From positions 1,116,001 to 1,180,000 of the forward strand of contig NZ_CP048711.1 in the NCBI RefSeq assembly GCF_010669285.1: a stretch of DNA of 64,000 bases, given 5' to 3'. The translations under genes and the position numbers were made by a program. The notes beneath the pieces were generated by a model, which was not told where the DNA came from, made no database searches, and saw nothing but the letters and a program-made list of their open reading frames with translations. Shown piece after piece: positions 11,847-20,847 of this stretch. The stretch is from Kineobactrum salinum. Lineage in GTDB: Bacteria > Pseudomonadota > Gammaproteobacteria > Pseudomonadales > Halieaceae. How positions within the stretch are numbered: position 1 is the stretch's first letter; every line of letters begins with the position of its first letter.

Positions 11847-12004
11847 AGTGGTCGGAGCTCAAGCAGCGCCACGGTACTCCTGGCCTCACCGCGCTGCGGT
11901 GGCTGTGATGACGGCCGATTCCGGTTATTATCCACGAGCCGCTTTGTGCGGCTGCCAACCACAGCTTTGACAGGCTGTTTTATTACACCCGCCAGGATGT
12001 CCAC

Positions 12005-13564
12005 GTGTTTGAAGTAATCTGTATCAGCTTTGCCTTCTTTTTTGGCCTGGCGGTACGCCAGGTGGGCCTGCCGCCGTTGATCGGTTTTCTCGCCCCCGGA
12101 TTCGCGATCAATGTGTTTGGCTCCGGCCTGGGGCTGCCCACCGCCACCAATGACATCCTGCATTATGTGGCACACCTGGGCGTGCTGATTCTGCTGTTTA
12201 CCGTGGGCCTGAAGCTGAAGCTGAAACAGATTGCCCGGCCCCAGGTGGTGGGCGGCGCCCTGCTGCATTTCGCCATCACCGTGGCCCTGTTCGCCCCCGG
12301 CATCCGCTTCTTTACCGGGTTGGACTGGAATACCGCGCTGCTGATTGCAATGGCGCTGGCCTTTTCGTCCACAGTACTGGCGGCAAAGCTGCTGGAAACC
12401 AAACGCGAACTGGGCGTTTTTCACGGCCGTACCGCGATCGGCATCCTGATTGTGCAGGATGTGATAGCCCTGGTGGTGCTGGGCGTCTGGAGCGGCCAAA
12501 CCCCCAACCTCTGGGCCCTGCTGGTATTTGCCCTGCCGCTGCTGCGGCCGCTGCTGTACCGGCTGCTGGATTTCGCCGGCCACGACGAGCTGCTGGTACT
12601 GATGGGCATGCTGTTGGCACTGGTTGTCGGCGGCATGGGCTTTACGGCAATGGGCCTTAGCTCCGAGATTGGCGCGCTGCTGATGGGGGTGCTGCTGGCC
12701 AACCACCCGCGCGCGGTCGAGCTGTCGGAATCGCTGTGGTCGCTCAAGGAAATCTTTCTGGTCGGCTTCTTCCTGCAAATCGGTATGTCCGGCCTGCCGG
12801 ATCTGGACGCGCTCCTGTTTGCGGTGGTCATGGGCCTGCTGCTGCCACTCAAGGGTCTGCTGTTCTTCTTCCTGCTGGTGGCATTCCGGTTGCGCGCCCG
12901 CACCTCCTTTCTCGCCGCGCTCAGCCTCACCGCCTACAGCGAGTTCGGCCTGATCGTCGCCGCCGGCGTACTACCCGAATGGCTGGTGCCACTGGCGATC
13001 GCGGTATCCGTGTCGTTCCTGGTGGCGGCGCCGCTGAACCGATTGGCCCATCCGCTGTTCGCACGCTGGGAGCACCGCCTGCAGCGCTTCGAGCGCCAGA
13101 CCATACACCCCGATGAACAGCCCAGCGACCTCGGCGATGCCCAGATTCTGGTCTTCGGTATGGGCCGCACCGGCACCGCGGCCTACGACCACCTGCAACA
13201 GCAGGGCAAACTCCTGGCCGGGCTGGATGCCGATACCTACAAGGTCACCGCCCATCAGCAGGCGGGACGCAATGTGGTGTTTGCCGACGCCGAGGACAGC
13301 AACTTCTGGCGCACCATGGACCTGGCCCATATCGAGGCGGCCATCCTGGCCATGGACGACATCGAGGCCAAGCTGGTTGCCGCCCGCGCACTGCGCAGCA
13401 AGGGTTTTCAGGGGCCGATCGTGTCGCACGCGCTGCATGAAGATCATATCGAGCGCATCACCGCAGCGGGCGCCACTCACACCTATCTGACCATGCAGCA
13501 GGCCGGTATGGGACTGGCGGACCGGGCCGTGGCGGCACTGACAGTGAGCGACCCCGCGCTGTAG
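12005..13564 (+). CDS. CPA2-family monovalent cation:proton antiporter, YbaL/Kef-like
   Basis: A 519-residue inner-membrane transporter. About 11-12 hydrophobic segments occupy residues 1-355. They are followed by a cytoplasmic TrkA-N nucleotide-binding domain starting with ILVFGMGRTGTAAYDHL, a Rossmann-type glycine motif. It lacks a TrkA-C domain, as some YbaL-like members do. The family exchanges K+ or Na+ for H+ and is gated by NAD(H) or glutathione adducts. The start is a GTG with a weak AGGATG upstream. No KefF/KefG-type ancillary subunit is present. Confidence 0.86.
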   Translation: MFEVICISFAFFFGLAVRQVGLPPLIGFLAPGFAINVFGSGLGLPTATNDILHYVAHLGVLILLFTVGLKLKLKQIARPQVVGGALLHFAITVALFAPGIRFFTGLDWNTALLIAMALAFSSTVLAAKLLETKRELGVFHGRTAIGILIVQDVIALVVLGVWSGQTPNLWALLVFALPLLRPLLYRLLDFAGHDELLVLMGMLLALVVGGMGFTAMGLSSEIGALLMGVLLANHPRAVELSESLWSLKEIFLVGFFLQIGMSGLPDLDALLFAVVMGLLLPLKGLLFFFLLVAFRLRARTSFLAALSLTAYSEFGLIVAAGVLPEWLVPLAIAVSVSFLVAAPLNRLAHPLFARWEHRLQRFERQTIHPDEQPSDLGDAQILVFGMGRTGTAAYDHLQQQGKLLAGLDADTYKVTAHQQAGRNVVFADAEDSNFWRTMDLAHIEAAILAMDDIEAKLVAARALRSKGFQGPIVSHALHEDHIERITAAGATHTYLTMQQAGMGLADRAVAALTVSDPAL

Positions 13565-13694
13565 GCCGGATTCGCGCCCGCGAAGCCAGATCACAGGTCA
13601 CAAAAGGTTCATGCCCCCGGGCGCGGCCTACACACGACTGTAACCAACAGGCCATAGAGTAGGCGCGGATTTCATTCTCAGGGGAAGAACAACC

Positions 13695-16600
13695 ATGTCG
13701 CTCTACTCTCGTCGCAAACAGCTTGCACTGGCGGTCGCCATGACAGTGGGCCTGTCCACACCCGTCCTGGCCCAGCAGACTTCATCCGCCATCCGCGGCA
13801 ATGTCACCACTGCCGAAGGACAAGTGATTCCCGACGCCCGCATCACCGTGACCGACACCCGCACCGGCAGCCAGAAAGTACTGACCGCCAACAGCGCCGG
13901 CGCCTTCTCCCTGCGCGGCCTGCAGGTAGGCGGCCCCTACCGCATAGAGGTAAGCCACTCCCGGGGCAGCCGCACCCTGGAGGATGTCTACCTGAGCCTG
14001 GGCGAGACAGCCAACATCAACCTCAGCCTGGAACAACAACAGGCAATGGAATCGGTACTGGTGACGGCCTCGCTGGATGGCAGCGGCCGCTACGGCGCCA
14101 CCGGCCCGGCGGCCAACTTCAGCCTCAACGACCTGGAATCGGCCCCCGCGATCAACCGTGACATCAAGGACCTGATCCGGATGGATCCGCGGGTCTACAT
14201 CGACGAGGCCTTCAGCGACTCCATCCAGTGTGTCGGCGCCAACTCCCGCTTCAACAGCCTGACCCTCGACGGTATCCGCACCAACGACAACTTCGGCCTC
14301 GGCAGCAATGGCTACCCCACCGTGCGTATTCCCTTTTCCTACGATGCGATCTCCCAGGTATCGGTGGAACTGGCGCCCTTCGATGTCCAGTACGGCGGCT
14401 TTACCGCCTGCAACGTCAATGCGGTCACCAAGTCCGGCGACAATGAATTCCACGGCGGTGTGTTTTATGACTACACCAGCGATTCCCTGCGCGGTGACAG
14501 TCTGGAGGGGGACGACCTCACCGTCGGTGATTTCGACGAAGAGCGCTACGGCTTCAACATCGGCGGCCCGCTGATCAGGGACAAACTGTTCTTCTTCACC
14601 GCCTACGAAAAGCTCGAAGGTTCTTCACTGTTCGACCGCGGCCCGGCGGATTCCGGCGCCGCCGTGCCGGTACAGGGCCTGTCGCAAGACCAGTACGATG
14701 AAATCCTGGATATAGCGCGCACACTGTACGACTACGAGCCCGGCGCCCTGGTCACAAGCCTGCCGGTGGAGGACGAAAAGCTTATTGCCCGGCTGGACTG
14801 GCGGATCAACGACGCCCACCGCGCCTCAATGGTCTACAACTACAATGAAGGTAATATCATCCGTGAATCCGACGGTGACTCGGACGAATTCGAGTTCTCC
14901 GACCACTACTATGACCAGGTCGGTGAACTGGAATCCTACGTCGCCTCCGTGTTCTCGGACTGGACCAGCGCCTTCTCCACCGAACTGCGCCTGGGCACTT
15001 CCGACTTCGAGGCCAGCGTCAATCCGCTGGGCGGCACCGACTTCGGTGAGGTGCAAATCACCACCCAGAACAATGGCGCCGAGGCCACCGTCTATCTCGG
15101 TGCCGACGATTCCCGCCACGCCAACAAGCTCAAATACTCCACCGACAACTTCAAGCTCGCCGGCACCTACGTCACCGGCGACCACGTTATCACCGGTGGT
15201 TTTGAAATGGAGGAGCTGGATGTCTTCAACCTGTTCGTGCAGGAAGCCGAAGGCGAATACCGCTTCGACTCGATAGAGGACTTCCGCAACGGCACCCCGT
15301 CGACCATCATCTACGAGAATGCCAGCGGCAGCAACGATCCCAGTGACGGCGCCGCCCGCTTCTCCTACCGGGTCAACACCGCCTACCTGCAGGATGAGTA
15401 CTATCACAGCAGCTGGGACACGCAGTTCACCTTCGGCCTGCGCTACGACTGGTACAGCAGCAGTGACGAGCCGGTGGAAAACCCGTTGATAGAAGAGCTG
15501 TACGGTTTTTCCAACCAGCAGAACCTGGATGGCAAGGACCTGCTGCAACCGCGTTTCGGCTTCAACTGGTCGGTCAGTGACGAACTCGAAGTGCGCGGCG
15601 GCTTCGGCCTGTACTCGGGCGGCAACCCCAATGTCTGGCTCGGCAACAACTACCAGAACAACGGTATCATCCTGAAGGAAAACCAGGACCGTTCGGGCCG
15701 GTCGGTATTCGACATCCCCTTTACCGGTGAGGGACGCCCGCTGTATGACGTACCCCAGGAGCTGTTCGATGCAGTGGCCCGCGGCGAAGGTCGCAACGGC
15801 GGCATCAACGTGCTGGACCCGGATTTCGAGATCCCGTCGGAGTGGAAGTACGCGCTGGGCTTTACCTACACGCTACCCCAGGATTACGTGCTGATGGGCG
15901 ATTTCATGTATGCGGAGAAAAAGGACGCGGCCATCATTCGCGACCTGAGCCGCACTCCGACCGGCGCCACCGCCCCCGACGGCCGCCCGATCTACACCAG
16001 CAGCAACGGCCGCTCCGAGGATTTCATGCTGACCAATGTGGACGGCGACTCGGGCGACTCCACCAGCCTGTCACTGGCGGTGAGCAAATCCTATGACTTC
16101 GGCCTGGACTGGACCCTGGCCTATGCATTCACCGAGTCGACCGAGGTCAGCCCGATGACCAGTTCGGTGGCGTTTTCCAACTACACCAGTATCGCGGTGG
16201 CCGACCCGGAGAACCCCGGTGCCCACACCTCCAACTATGAAATACCCCACCGCTTCACGCTGCGGGTGTCCTTTGCCCGCGACTTCATCGCCGGCTACAC
16301 CACCCGCCTCACACTGTTCGGCAGCGCCAACGAGGGCCGCCCCTACAGCTATGTATTCGACGGTGACCTGGACGGCGCGCTGGGCAGTTCGGTCGGCTTT
16401 ATGGACCAGAACCTGGTCTACATCCCCACCCTGGACGACCCCAACGTGGTCTACGCCGACGGCTTTGACCGGGCGGCTTTTGACGGGCTGATCAGCAGCG
16501 AGGGCCTGAAGCGCGGCGGGATCATGGGCCGCAACAGCATCAACAGCGACTGGTGGACCAAGTTCGATCTCAAGATCGAGCAGGAGGTACCCGGTTTCTC

Positions 16601-16835
16601 CGCTGACCACCGCGGCAAGGCCTTCCTGATTGTCGAGAACCTGGGCAACCTGCTCAACGATGACTGGGGCGTAATGTACGAGGCCAGCTACCCGCGCATG
16701 CAGCAACTGGTGCGCGCGTCCATCAATGACCAGAACCAGTATGTCTACGAACAGTTTTTCGACCCCGCCCGGCAGACCCGGGTGGCCAGCGCCTCGCTGT
16801 GGCAGCTGCGCCTGGGTCTGCGCTACGATTTCTGA
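13695..16835 (+). CDS. Oar-like TonB-dependent receptor with carboxypeptidase-regulatory-like domain
   Basis: A 1046-residue outer-membrane protein. A signal peptide ends near LSTPVLAQ. A CarboxypepD_reg-like beta-sandwich follows (about residues 30-115; GNVTTAEGQVIPDARITVTD), then a plug domain (about 140-250; FNSLTLDGIRTNDNFG and YGGFTACNVNAVTKSGDNEFHG) and a large barrel ending in the usual C-terminal aromatic residue (LRLGLRYDF). Oar-type receptors are thought to take up large substrates, often peptides or protein debris. The ligand here is unknown. Transcription probably ends at the strong terminator 24 bp downstream. The secreted hydrolase that follows could supply a substrate, but that is speculation. 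Confidence 0.9.
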   Translation: MSLYSRRKQLALAVAMTVGLSTPVLAQQTSSAIRGNVTTAEGQVIPDARITVTDTRTGSQKVLTANSAGAFSLRGLQVGGPYRIEVSHSRGSRTLEDVYLSLGETANINLSLEQQQAMESVLVTASLDGSGRYGATGPAANFSLNDLESAPAINRDIKDLIRMDPRVYIDEAFSDSIQCVGANSRFNSLTLDGIRTNDNFGLGSNGYPTVRIPFSYDAISQVSVELAPFDVQYGGFTACNVNAVTKSGDNEFHGGVFYDYTSDSLRGDSLEGDDLTVGDFDEERYGFNIGGPLIRDKLFFFTAYEKLEGSSLFDRGPADSGAAVPVQGLSQDQYDEILDIARTLYDYEPGALVTSLPVEDEKLIARLDWRINDAHRASMVYNYNEGNIIRESDGDSDEFEFSDHYYDQVGELESYVASVFSDWTSAFSTELRLGTSDFEASVNPLGGTDFGEVQITTQNNGAEATVYLGADDSRHANKLKYSTDNFKLAGTYVTGDHVITGGFEMEELDVFNLFVQEAEGEYRFDSIEDFRNGTPSTIIYENASGSNDPSDGAARFSYRVNTAYLQDEYYHSSWDTQFTFGLRYDWYSSSDEPVENPLIEELYGFSNQQNLDGKDLLQPRFGFNWSVSDELEVRGGFGLYSGGNPNVWLGNNYQNNGIILKENQDRSGRSVFDIPFTGEGRPLYDVPQELFDAVARGEGRNGGINVLDPDFEIPSEWKYALGFTYTLPQDYVLMGDFMYAEKKDAAIIRDLSRTPTGATAPDGRPIYTSSNGRSEDFMLTNVDGDSGDSTSLSLAVSKSYDFGLDWTLAYAFTESTEVSPMTSSVAFSNYTSIAVADPENPGAHTSNYEIPHRFTLRVSFARDFIAGYTTRLTLFGSANEGRPYSYVFDGDLDGALGSSVGFMDQNLVYIPTLDDPNVVYADGFDRAAFDGLISSEGLKRGGIMGRNSINSDWWTKFDLKIEQEVPGFSADHRGKAFLIVENLGNLLNDDWGVMYEASYPRMQQLVRASINDQNQYVYEQFFDPARQTRVASASLWQLRLGLRYDF

Positions 16836-16858
16836 ACCGGCGCACCGAACCCCCTCTT

Positions 16859-16882
16859 GCCGGCCCCAGGGCCGGCTTTTTT
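16859..16882 (+). terminator. Rho-independent terminator after the Oar-like receptor gene
   Basis: A GC-only stem, GCCGGCC/GGCCGGC with a short loop, is followed directly by six T residues. It lies 24 bp after the receptor stop codon. Confidence 0.9.
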
Positions 16883-16970
16883 CGTAAGCAGTGCTATCCC
16901 TATTTTTGCAGAATCTTCGGCCTCGGCTGTCGGGTCGTCGGGTGCGGGGTTGGGACTTCGGCCGCCGAGA

Positions 16971-17101
16971 CATCGACCGGGGTGTGGTGTTCAAGACACG
17001 CCGTGAACCCGCACCCGATAAAGCGGGGGTGGGCTCTCCATGGGGGCTCGGATGCGACATCCATGTCGCATACGGTCTTGAACACCACACCCCGGTCGAT
17101 G
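16971..17101. repeat. Palindromic intergenic element, copy 3
   Basis: The arms at 16971-16997 and 17075-17101 are perfectly complementary over 27 positions. The loop is about 77 nt and holds the shared core, with ATGCGACATCCATGTCGCAT at 17052-17071. Compared with copy 2 the loop has an extra segment of about 24 nt (around 17009-17036) that is itself partly self-complementary (CCCGCACCC/GCGGGGGTGGG). A GTAGCC...GGGACAGCC tail follows at about 17113-17146. The element fills the gap between a terminator and the gene starting at 17206. Function is unknown. Confidence 0.85.
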
Positions 17102-17205
17102 CCTCTACCTTTGTAGCCAACCTATGGCAACCTTATGGGACAGCCATGTTTTGTAAAACAAAAGATTTACGCCGCTACTGGCAGTAGCCGGCAGGAGCTG
17201 TTGCA

Positions 17206-18402
17206 ATGCGAAACTGGGTAATACTCGCCCTGACCCTGATGGTGGCGACAATGACAGCAACCACGAGCCATGCCGCGGACAGTACTGTTCGCATCGCCAG
17301 CTTCAATGTCAGCATGGAGGCGGACAACTATGTGGCGGCGGGGGCAACGCCCACCGGCGACGAGCTGTTCCTGCAGCTGGCCGACGGCCGGAATTCGCAG
17401 ATCCGCAATATCGCCGAAATCATCCAGCGCACGCGGCCGGACATCCTGCTGCTGAATGAATTCGATTTCTCCCCCGATCCGGAGCGCGGGGTATTGCCCT
17501 TTCTGCGCCACTATCTGCAGCGGCCGCAGCGGGGCGCGGAGCCGATTGACTATCCCTTCCACTACAGCGCGCCGGTCAACACCGGCATCGATTCGGGCCT
17601 CGATCTGGACCGCGACGGCGTCGCCTCGGGCAGGGGCCAGGATGCCTTTGGCTACGGCCTATTCCCGGGCCACTATGGCATGTTGCTGTTGAGCCGCTAT
17701 CCGCTGGACACGGCAGGGGTGCGCAGTTTTCAGCATTTTCTGTGGCGGGACATGCCGGGCAATCTGTTGCAGGATATCAAGGATGCCCAGGGCGACAACT
17801 GGTATACCCCCGAGGCCCGGCAGCGGCTGCGGCTGTCCTCCAAGTCTCACTGGGACATACCCGTGCTGATAGATGGCCAGCGGGTACATGTGCTGGCCAG
17901 CCACCCCACGCCGCCGGTGTTTGACGGGCCGGAGGATCGCAATGGCCGCCGCAATCACGATGAGATCCGCTTCTGGAGTGACTACATCAGCGGCGGCGAG
18001 CGGGCGGCCTATATTCATGATGACTGCGGCTTGCGGGGAGGACTGCGGGGCGAGATCTTCGTGCTGCTGGGAGATCTCAATGCCTCACCCCTGGAAGGCG
18101 ACGGTCTGAAGCCCGCCATTACCGGGCTACTGCGGCATCCGCTCATCAACAGCATGGCGTTGCCCACCAGTACCGGGGGCGGTGAACACAGCCCCGGCAA
18201 TCCCCATGCCGCCAGTCACACAGCCAGCTTCCGGCTGCGGGTGGACTATGTGCTGCCCTCCACCGATGGCTGGCAGGTAGACGCCGCCGGCGTGTTCTGG
18301 CCCACGCGGGATGATCCGCTGCGGCGCCTGGTCAGCGACCGCCGGACCTCCTCCGATCACCGCCTGGTGTGGCTGGACCTGGTATTGTCGGCGCCACGGT
18401 AA
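17206..18402 (+). CDS. Secreted endonuclease/exonuclease/phosphatase-family hydrolase
   Basis: A 398-residue protein with a clear signal peptide (basic MRN, hydrophobic core, cleavage near SHAAD). The EEP fold motifs are all visible: IASFNVSM at the first strand, LLLNEFDFS (metal-binding Glu), LLGDLNASP (catalytic Asp-x-Asn) and the closing SSDHRLVWLDL (catalytic His). It is therefore a metal-dependent phosphodiesterase or phosphatase of the periplasm or surface. Nucleic acid, phospholipid or sphingomyelin are all possible substrates; nothing in the sequence decides. It starts about 105 bp after the palindromic element and looks monocistronic. Confidence 0.85.
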   Translation: MRNWVILALTLMVATMTATTSHAADSTVRIASFNVSMEADNYVAAGATPTGDELFLQLADGRNSQIRNIAEIIQRTRPDILLLNEFDFSPDPERGVLPFLRHYLQRPQRGAEPIDYPFHYSAPVNTGIDSGLDLDRDGVASGRGQDAFGYGLFPGHYGMLLLSRYPLDTAGVRSFQHFLWRDMPGNLLQDIKDAQGDNWYTPEARQRLRLSSKSHWDIPVLIDGQRVHVLASHPTPPVFDGPEDRNGRRNHDEIRFWSDYISGGERAAYIHDDCGLRGGLRGEIFVLLGDLNASPLEGDGLKPAITGLLRHPLINSMALPTSTGGGEHSPGNPHAASHTASFRLRVDYVLPSTDGWQVDAAGVFWPTRDDPLRRLVSDRRTSSDHRLVWLDLVLSAPR

Positions 18403-18531
18403 GCGACTGTTCCGCTGCTGCCCGGGGGAAACCAGGCCGCCTTCGTAGCGGTGCGCTGCTACAGTTCCTCAAGCGCGGCGTGGCCGACGCGGGCCGACTC
18501 CGGTAGTCTGGACCCTTGCGCCGGTAACGGC

Positions 18532-19665
18532 ATGAGCTCGGCCCGGGAGAATACAGTGGCAGCACCGACAGACACAGTCACCGTGGTGTACGACGAGCGC
18601 GTGCTCGCCCACCAGCCCGATACCAATGCGGCTTTCCTGCCGGGGCGCATGGACAAGCGCATCCGGCAGATCATTGCCGGACTCGATGTGCCCTGGAAGT
18701 ATCCGGAGCACCCCGGTCGCGTAACCGCCATCCGCTCCCTGCTTGAACAAAGCCCGCTGCCGGGGCTCTCCTGGCGCAGCGGGCGGGCGGCGACACAGGA
18801 GGAACTGGCGCAGGTGCACACCGCCCACTACCTGAGTGATATCTTCCGCCTGCGCGGCCAGAACGCCTGGCTGGATGTGGATACGACGGCGGTATCACCC
18901 GGCAGTGTCGAGGCGGCGGAGGTGGCGGCAGGTTGCGCCCTGGAGGCCGTGGACGCGGTAATGGAGGGCGCTACCGAGACTGCCTTTGCGGTGGTGCGCC
19001 CGCCGGGACATCACGCCGAGCCGGTGCGTGCCCGCGGCTTCTGCCTGTTCAACAACGTCGCAGTAGCCGCGACCCATGCCCAGACCGAGTGGGGCTGCCA
19101 GCGAGTCATGATCGTGGACTGGGATGCCCACCACGGCAACGGCACCCAGGATATCTTCTGGGCAGACCCGGATGTATTGTTCATCGACCTGCACCGCGCA
19201 GCCCCGTTCTATCCCGGCTCCGGCACGCTGGAGGAAGTCGGGGCCGGCATTGGCGAGGGTAGCACCGTGAATATCCCCATGCCCGATGGCGCGGGTGACC
19301 TCGCCTATCTCAAGGCTTTCAACGATATCATTGTACCGGCGGCGGACTGGTTCAGCCCCGATCTCATCCTGGTTTCCGCCGGCTTCGACCCACATCGCTT
19401 TGACCTCGCCCTGGATGTGTCCTACCAGGGCTTCGGTGCCATGACCGGGGTACTGCGGCAGCTGGCGCGCCGGCACTGTCAGGGGCGCCTGGTGTTTGTC
19501 CTTGAGGGCGGCTACAACCTCGAATCCCTGGCCAATGGTGTGCACGCGGTGCTGCAGGTCCTCACCGGGGGTGAGGTGCCACCGCCCCTCGTTCGGGGCA
19601 TGGCCGAGGTGGAAGCCGCCGCGGCGTTTCATCGCGAGGCCTTCCTCGACACCGAACGGAATTGA
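18532..19665 (+). CDS. Histone-deacetylase-superfamily deacetylase, class II-like
   Basis: A zinc-dependent amidohydrolase of 377 residues from the ATG at 18532; the frame is open from 18451, but family similarity begins only after this Met. The catalytic motifs are intact: RPPGHHAEP (tandem histidines), VDWDAHHGNGTQDIF (Asp and His zinc ligands), SAGFDPHRFD (second Asp) and EGGYNLESL (transition-state Tyr). Bacterial members deacetylate acetyl-lysine, acetoin-linked or polyamine substrates; which one applies here is not evident. A second, more acetylpolyamine-amidohydrolase-like member is at 61.9 kb. Confidence 0.88.
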   Translation: MSSARENTVAAPTDTVTVVYDERVLAHQPDTNAAFLPGRMDKRIRQIIAGLDVPWKYPEHPGRVTAIRSLLEQSPLPGLSWRSGRAATQEELAQVHTAHYLSDIFRLRGQNAWLDVDTTAVSPGSVEAAEVAAGCALEAVDAVMEGATETAFAVVRPPGHHAEPVRARGFCLFNNVAVAATHAQTEWGCQRVMIVDWDAHHGNGTQDIFWADPDVLFIDLHRAAPFYPGSGTLEEVGAGIGEGSTVNIPMPDGAGDLAYLKAFNDIIVPAADWFSPDLILVSAGFDPHRFDLALDVSYQGFGAMTGVLRQLARRHCQGRLVFVLEGGYNLESLANGVHAVLQVLTGGEVPPPLVRGMAEVEAAAAFHREAFLDTERN

Positions 19666-19782
19666 GCCGCAACGGCTTGCCCCGCCTTCTGGATCCGCGA
19701 CCTGTCGCCCCGGCAGACAGGTTTTATGGAAGCCGCTGTCCTTTGGGGGACAGCGGCTTGCATTTCTCCCGCCACCCAACTA

Positions 19783-19798
19783 CTGTATATACATACAG
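19783..19798 (+). promoter_or_regulatory. LexA (SOS) box upstream of imuA
   Basis: CTGTATATACATACAG is a perfect CTGT-N8-ACAG operator, 28 bp before the imuA ATG. An overlapping TACTGT could serve as the -10 element, with a TTGCAT 17 bp upstream as -35; that promoter assignment is inference. The 19-bp sequence TACTGTATATACATACAGC is identical to the operator rebuilt at dnaE2 after removing the IS. Confidence 0.92.
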
Positions 19799-19826
19799 CA
19801 AACAGCATCCCCGGAGGTGGCACACC

Positions 19827-20564
19827 ATGAACGAAGCCCTGGAACAGGTCATCCGTCGCAGCGACACCTGGCGCGGTCGGCCCCATTATATCGGCGGACA
19901 CCATCAATCCGCCAACAACGCATCGCATCGGACCGGCCTGGCCACCGGCTACCGGGAGCTGGACAATGCCCTGCAGCAAAGCGGCTGGCCCGCGGCCACC
20001 ACGATTGAAGTACTCAGCGACGGCTGCGGCCTGGGGGCAATGGGCCTGTTCCTGCCGGCAATGGAAACCCTCAGTGGCCAGGGCCGCTGGCAGGCCTTTA
20101 TCGCGCCCCCCTATACACCCTATGCGCCACTGCTGGCAGCCCGCGGTATCGATACCGGGCAAATCCTGCTGGTGCATCCGCAAAATCGCGAGGATCTGCT
20201 ATGGTGTACCGAACAGGCCCTGCGCAGCAGTACCTGCAGTGCCGTTTTCAGCTGGCTGGGAGCCGCTCACTACCGCTACAGTGAGCTGCGCAAACTGCAG
20301 CTGGCCGCTGCCGGAGGCGACACTCTGGCGGTCCTGTTCCGCCCTCAGCAGGCGGCCACTGAAAACGCTCCTGCGGGACTGCGCCTGCAGATGCGCGAAT
20401 ACCGCAAGGTACATATTCTCAAACAGCGCGGCGGCAGGCAGCAGCTGGATGTAAACCTGTCACCAGCCGATGAACTGCCCCATCAGCCGCAGCTGTGGGA
20501 ACTGCCCGCCTGGCCCGCGAACCCGGCCACCGCGCGAGCGGAGACAGTATTCGGCACTGCCTGA
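19827..20564 (+). CDS. imuA: SOS mutagenesis protein ImuA
   Basis: A 245-residue cytoplasmic protein of the ImuA/SulA-like, RecA-core family that works with ImuB and DnaE2 in SOS-induced error-prone translesion synthesis. It contains the typical ATGYRELDNALQQSGWPAATTIEVLSDG opening and a middle region reading FIAPPYTPYAPLLAARGID. I chose the ATG at 19827 because GGAGGTGG lies just upstream and a LexA box sits 28 bp away; the upstream-open frame runs back across the operator. The gene is followed after 30 bp by a small membrane-protein gene, then a terminator. Confidence 0.93.
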   Translation: MNEALEQVIRRSDTWRGRPHYIGGHHQSANNASHRTGLATGYRELDNALQQSGWPAATTIEVLSDGCGLGAMGLFLPAMETLSGQGRWQAFIAPPYTPYAPLLAARGIDTGQILLVHPQNREDLLWCTEQALRSSTCSAVFSWLGAAHYRYSELRKLQLAAAGGDTLAVLFRPQQAATENAPAGLRLQMREYRKVHILKQRGGRQQLDVNLSPADELPHQPQLWELPAWPANPATARAETVFGTA

Positions 20565-20594
20565 CAAAAAGGCAACCCGCAACAGGAAGGCACT

Positions 20595-20804
20595 ATGGAT
20601 CAATGGCTGAGTGACTACGGCGTCACGCTGGGCGTCGGAGCGCTCATTGCCTTCATGGTATTTATCGTGTGGGACCTCGCCCGGCGCAGCAATGCCGGCA
20701 GGTTCGGCACTATCATTCTCTATATTGGCCTGGCGATGGGGATTCTCGGTTTTCTGCTCAAGGTGGTAATCACCTATTTGCTGGAAAACAACGGCGGGGC
20801 CTGA
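20595..20804 (+). CDS. DUF2788-type small membrane protein
   Basis: A 69-residue protein with two hydrophobic segments (about residues 8-27 and 38-60) separated by a basic stretch, WDLARRSNAGRFG. This pattern matches the uncharacterised DUF2788 family. AGGAAGG lies 6 bp before the ATG. It starts 30 bp after imuA with no terminator between them, so it probably shares the LexA-controlled transcript. The family has no assigned function that I know of. A hairpin terminator follows directly. Confidence 0.8.
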   Translation: MDQWLSDYGVTLGVGALIAFMVFIVWDLARRSNAGRFGTIILYIGLAMGILGFLLKVVITYLLENNGGA

Positions 20805-20808
20805 ACAT

Positions 20809-20842
20809 ACAGGCTTCCATCCCGGACGGGGTGGAAGCCTGT
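20809..20842. terminator. Bidirectional terminator between convergent genes
   Basis: ACAGGCTTCCATCCC and its near-perfect inverted copy (one mismatch) flank a short loop. It lies between the plus-strand stop at 20804 and the minus-strand stop at 20848. T-rich tracts are weak on both sides. Confidence 0.7.
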
Positions 20843-20847
20843 CTCAA

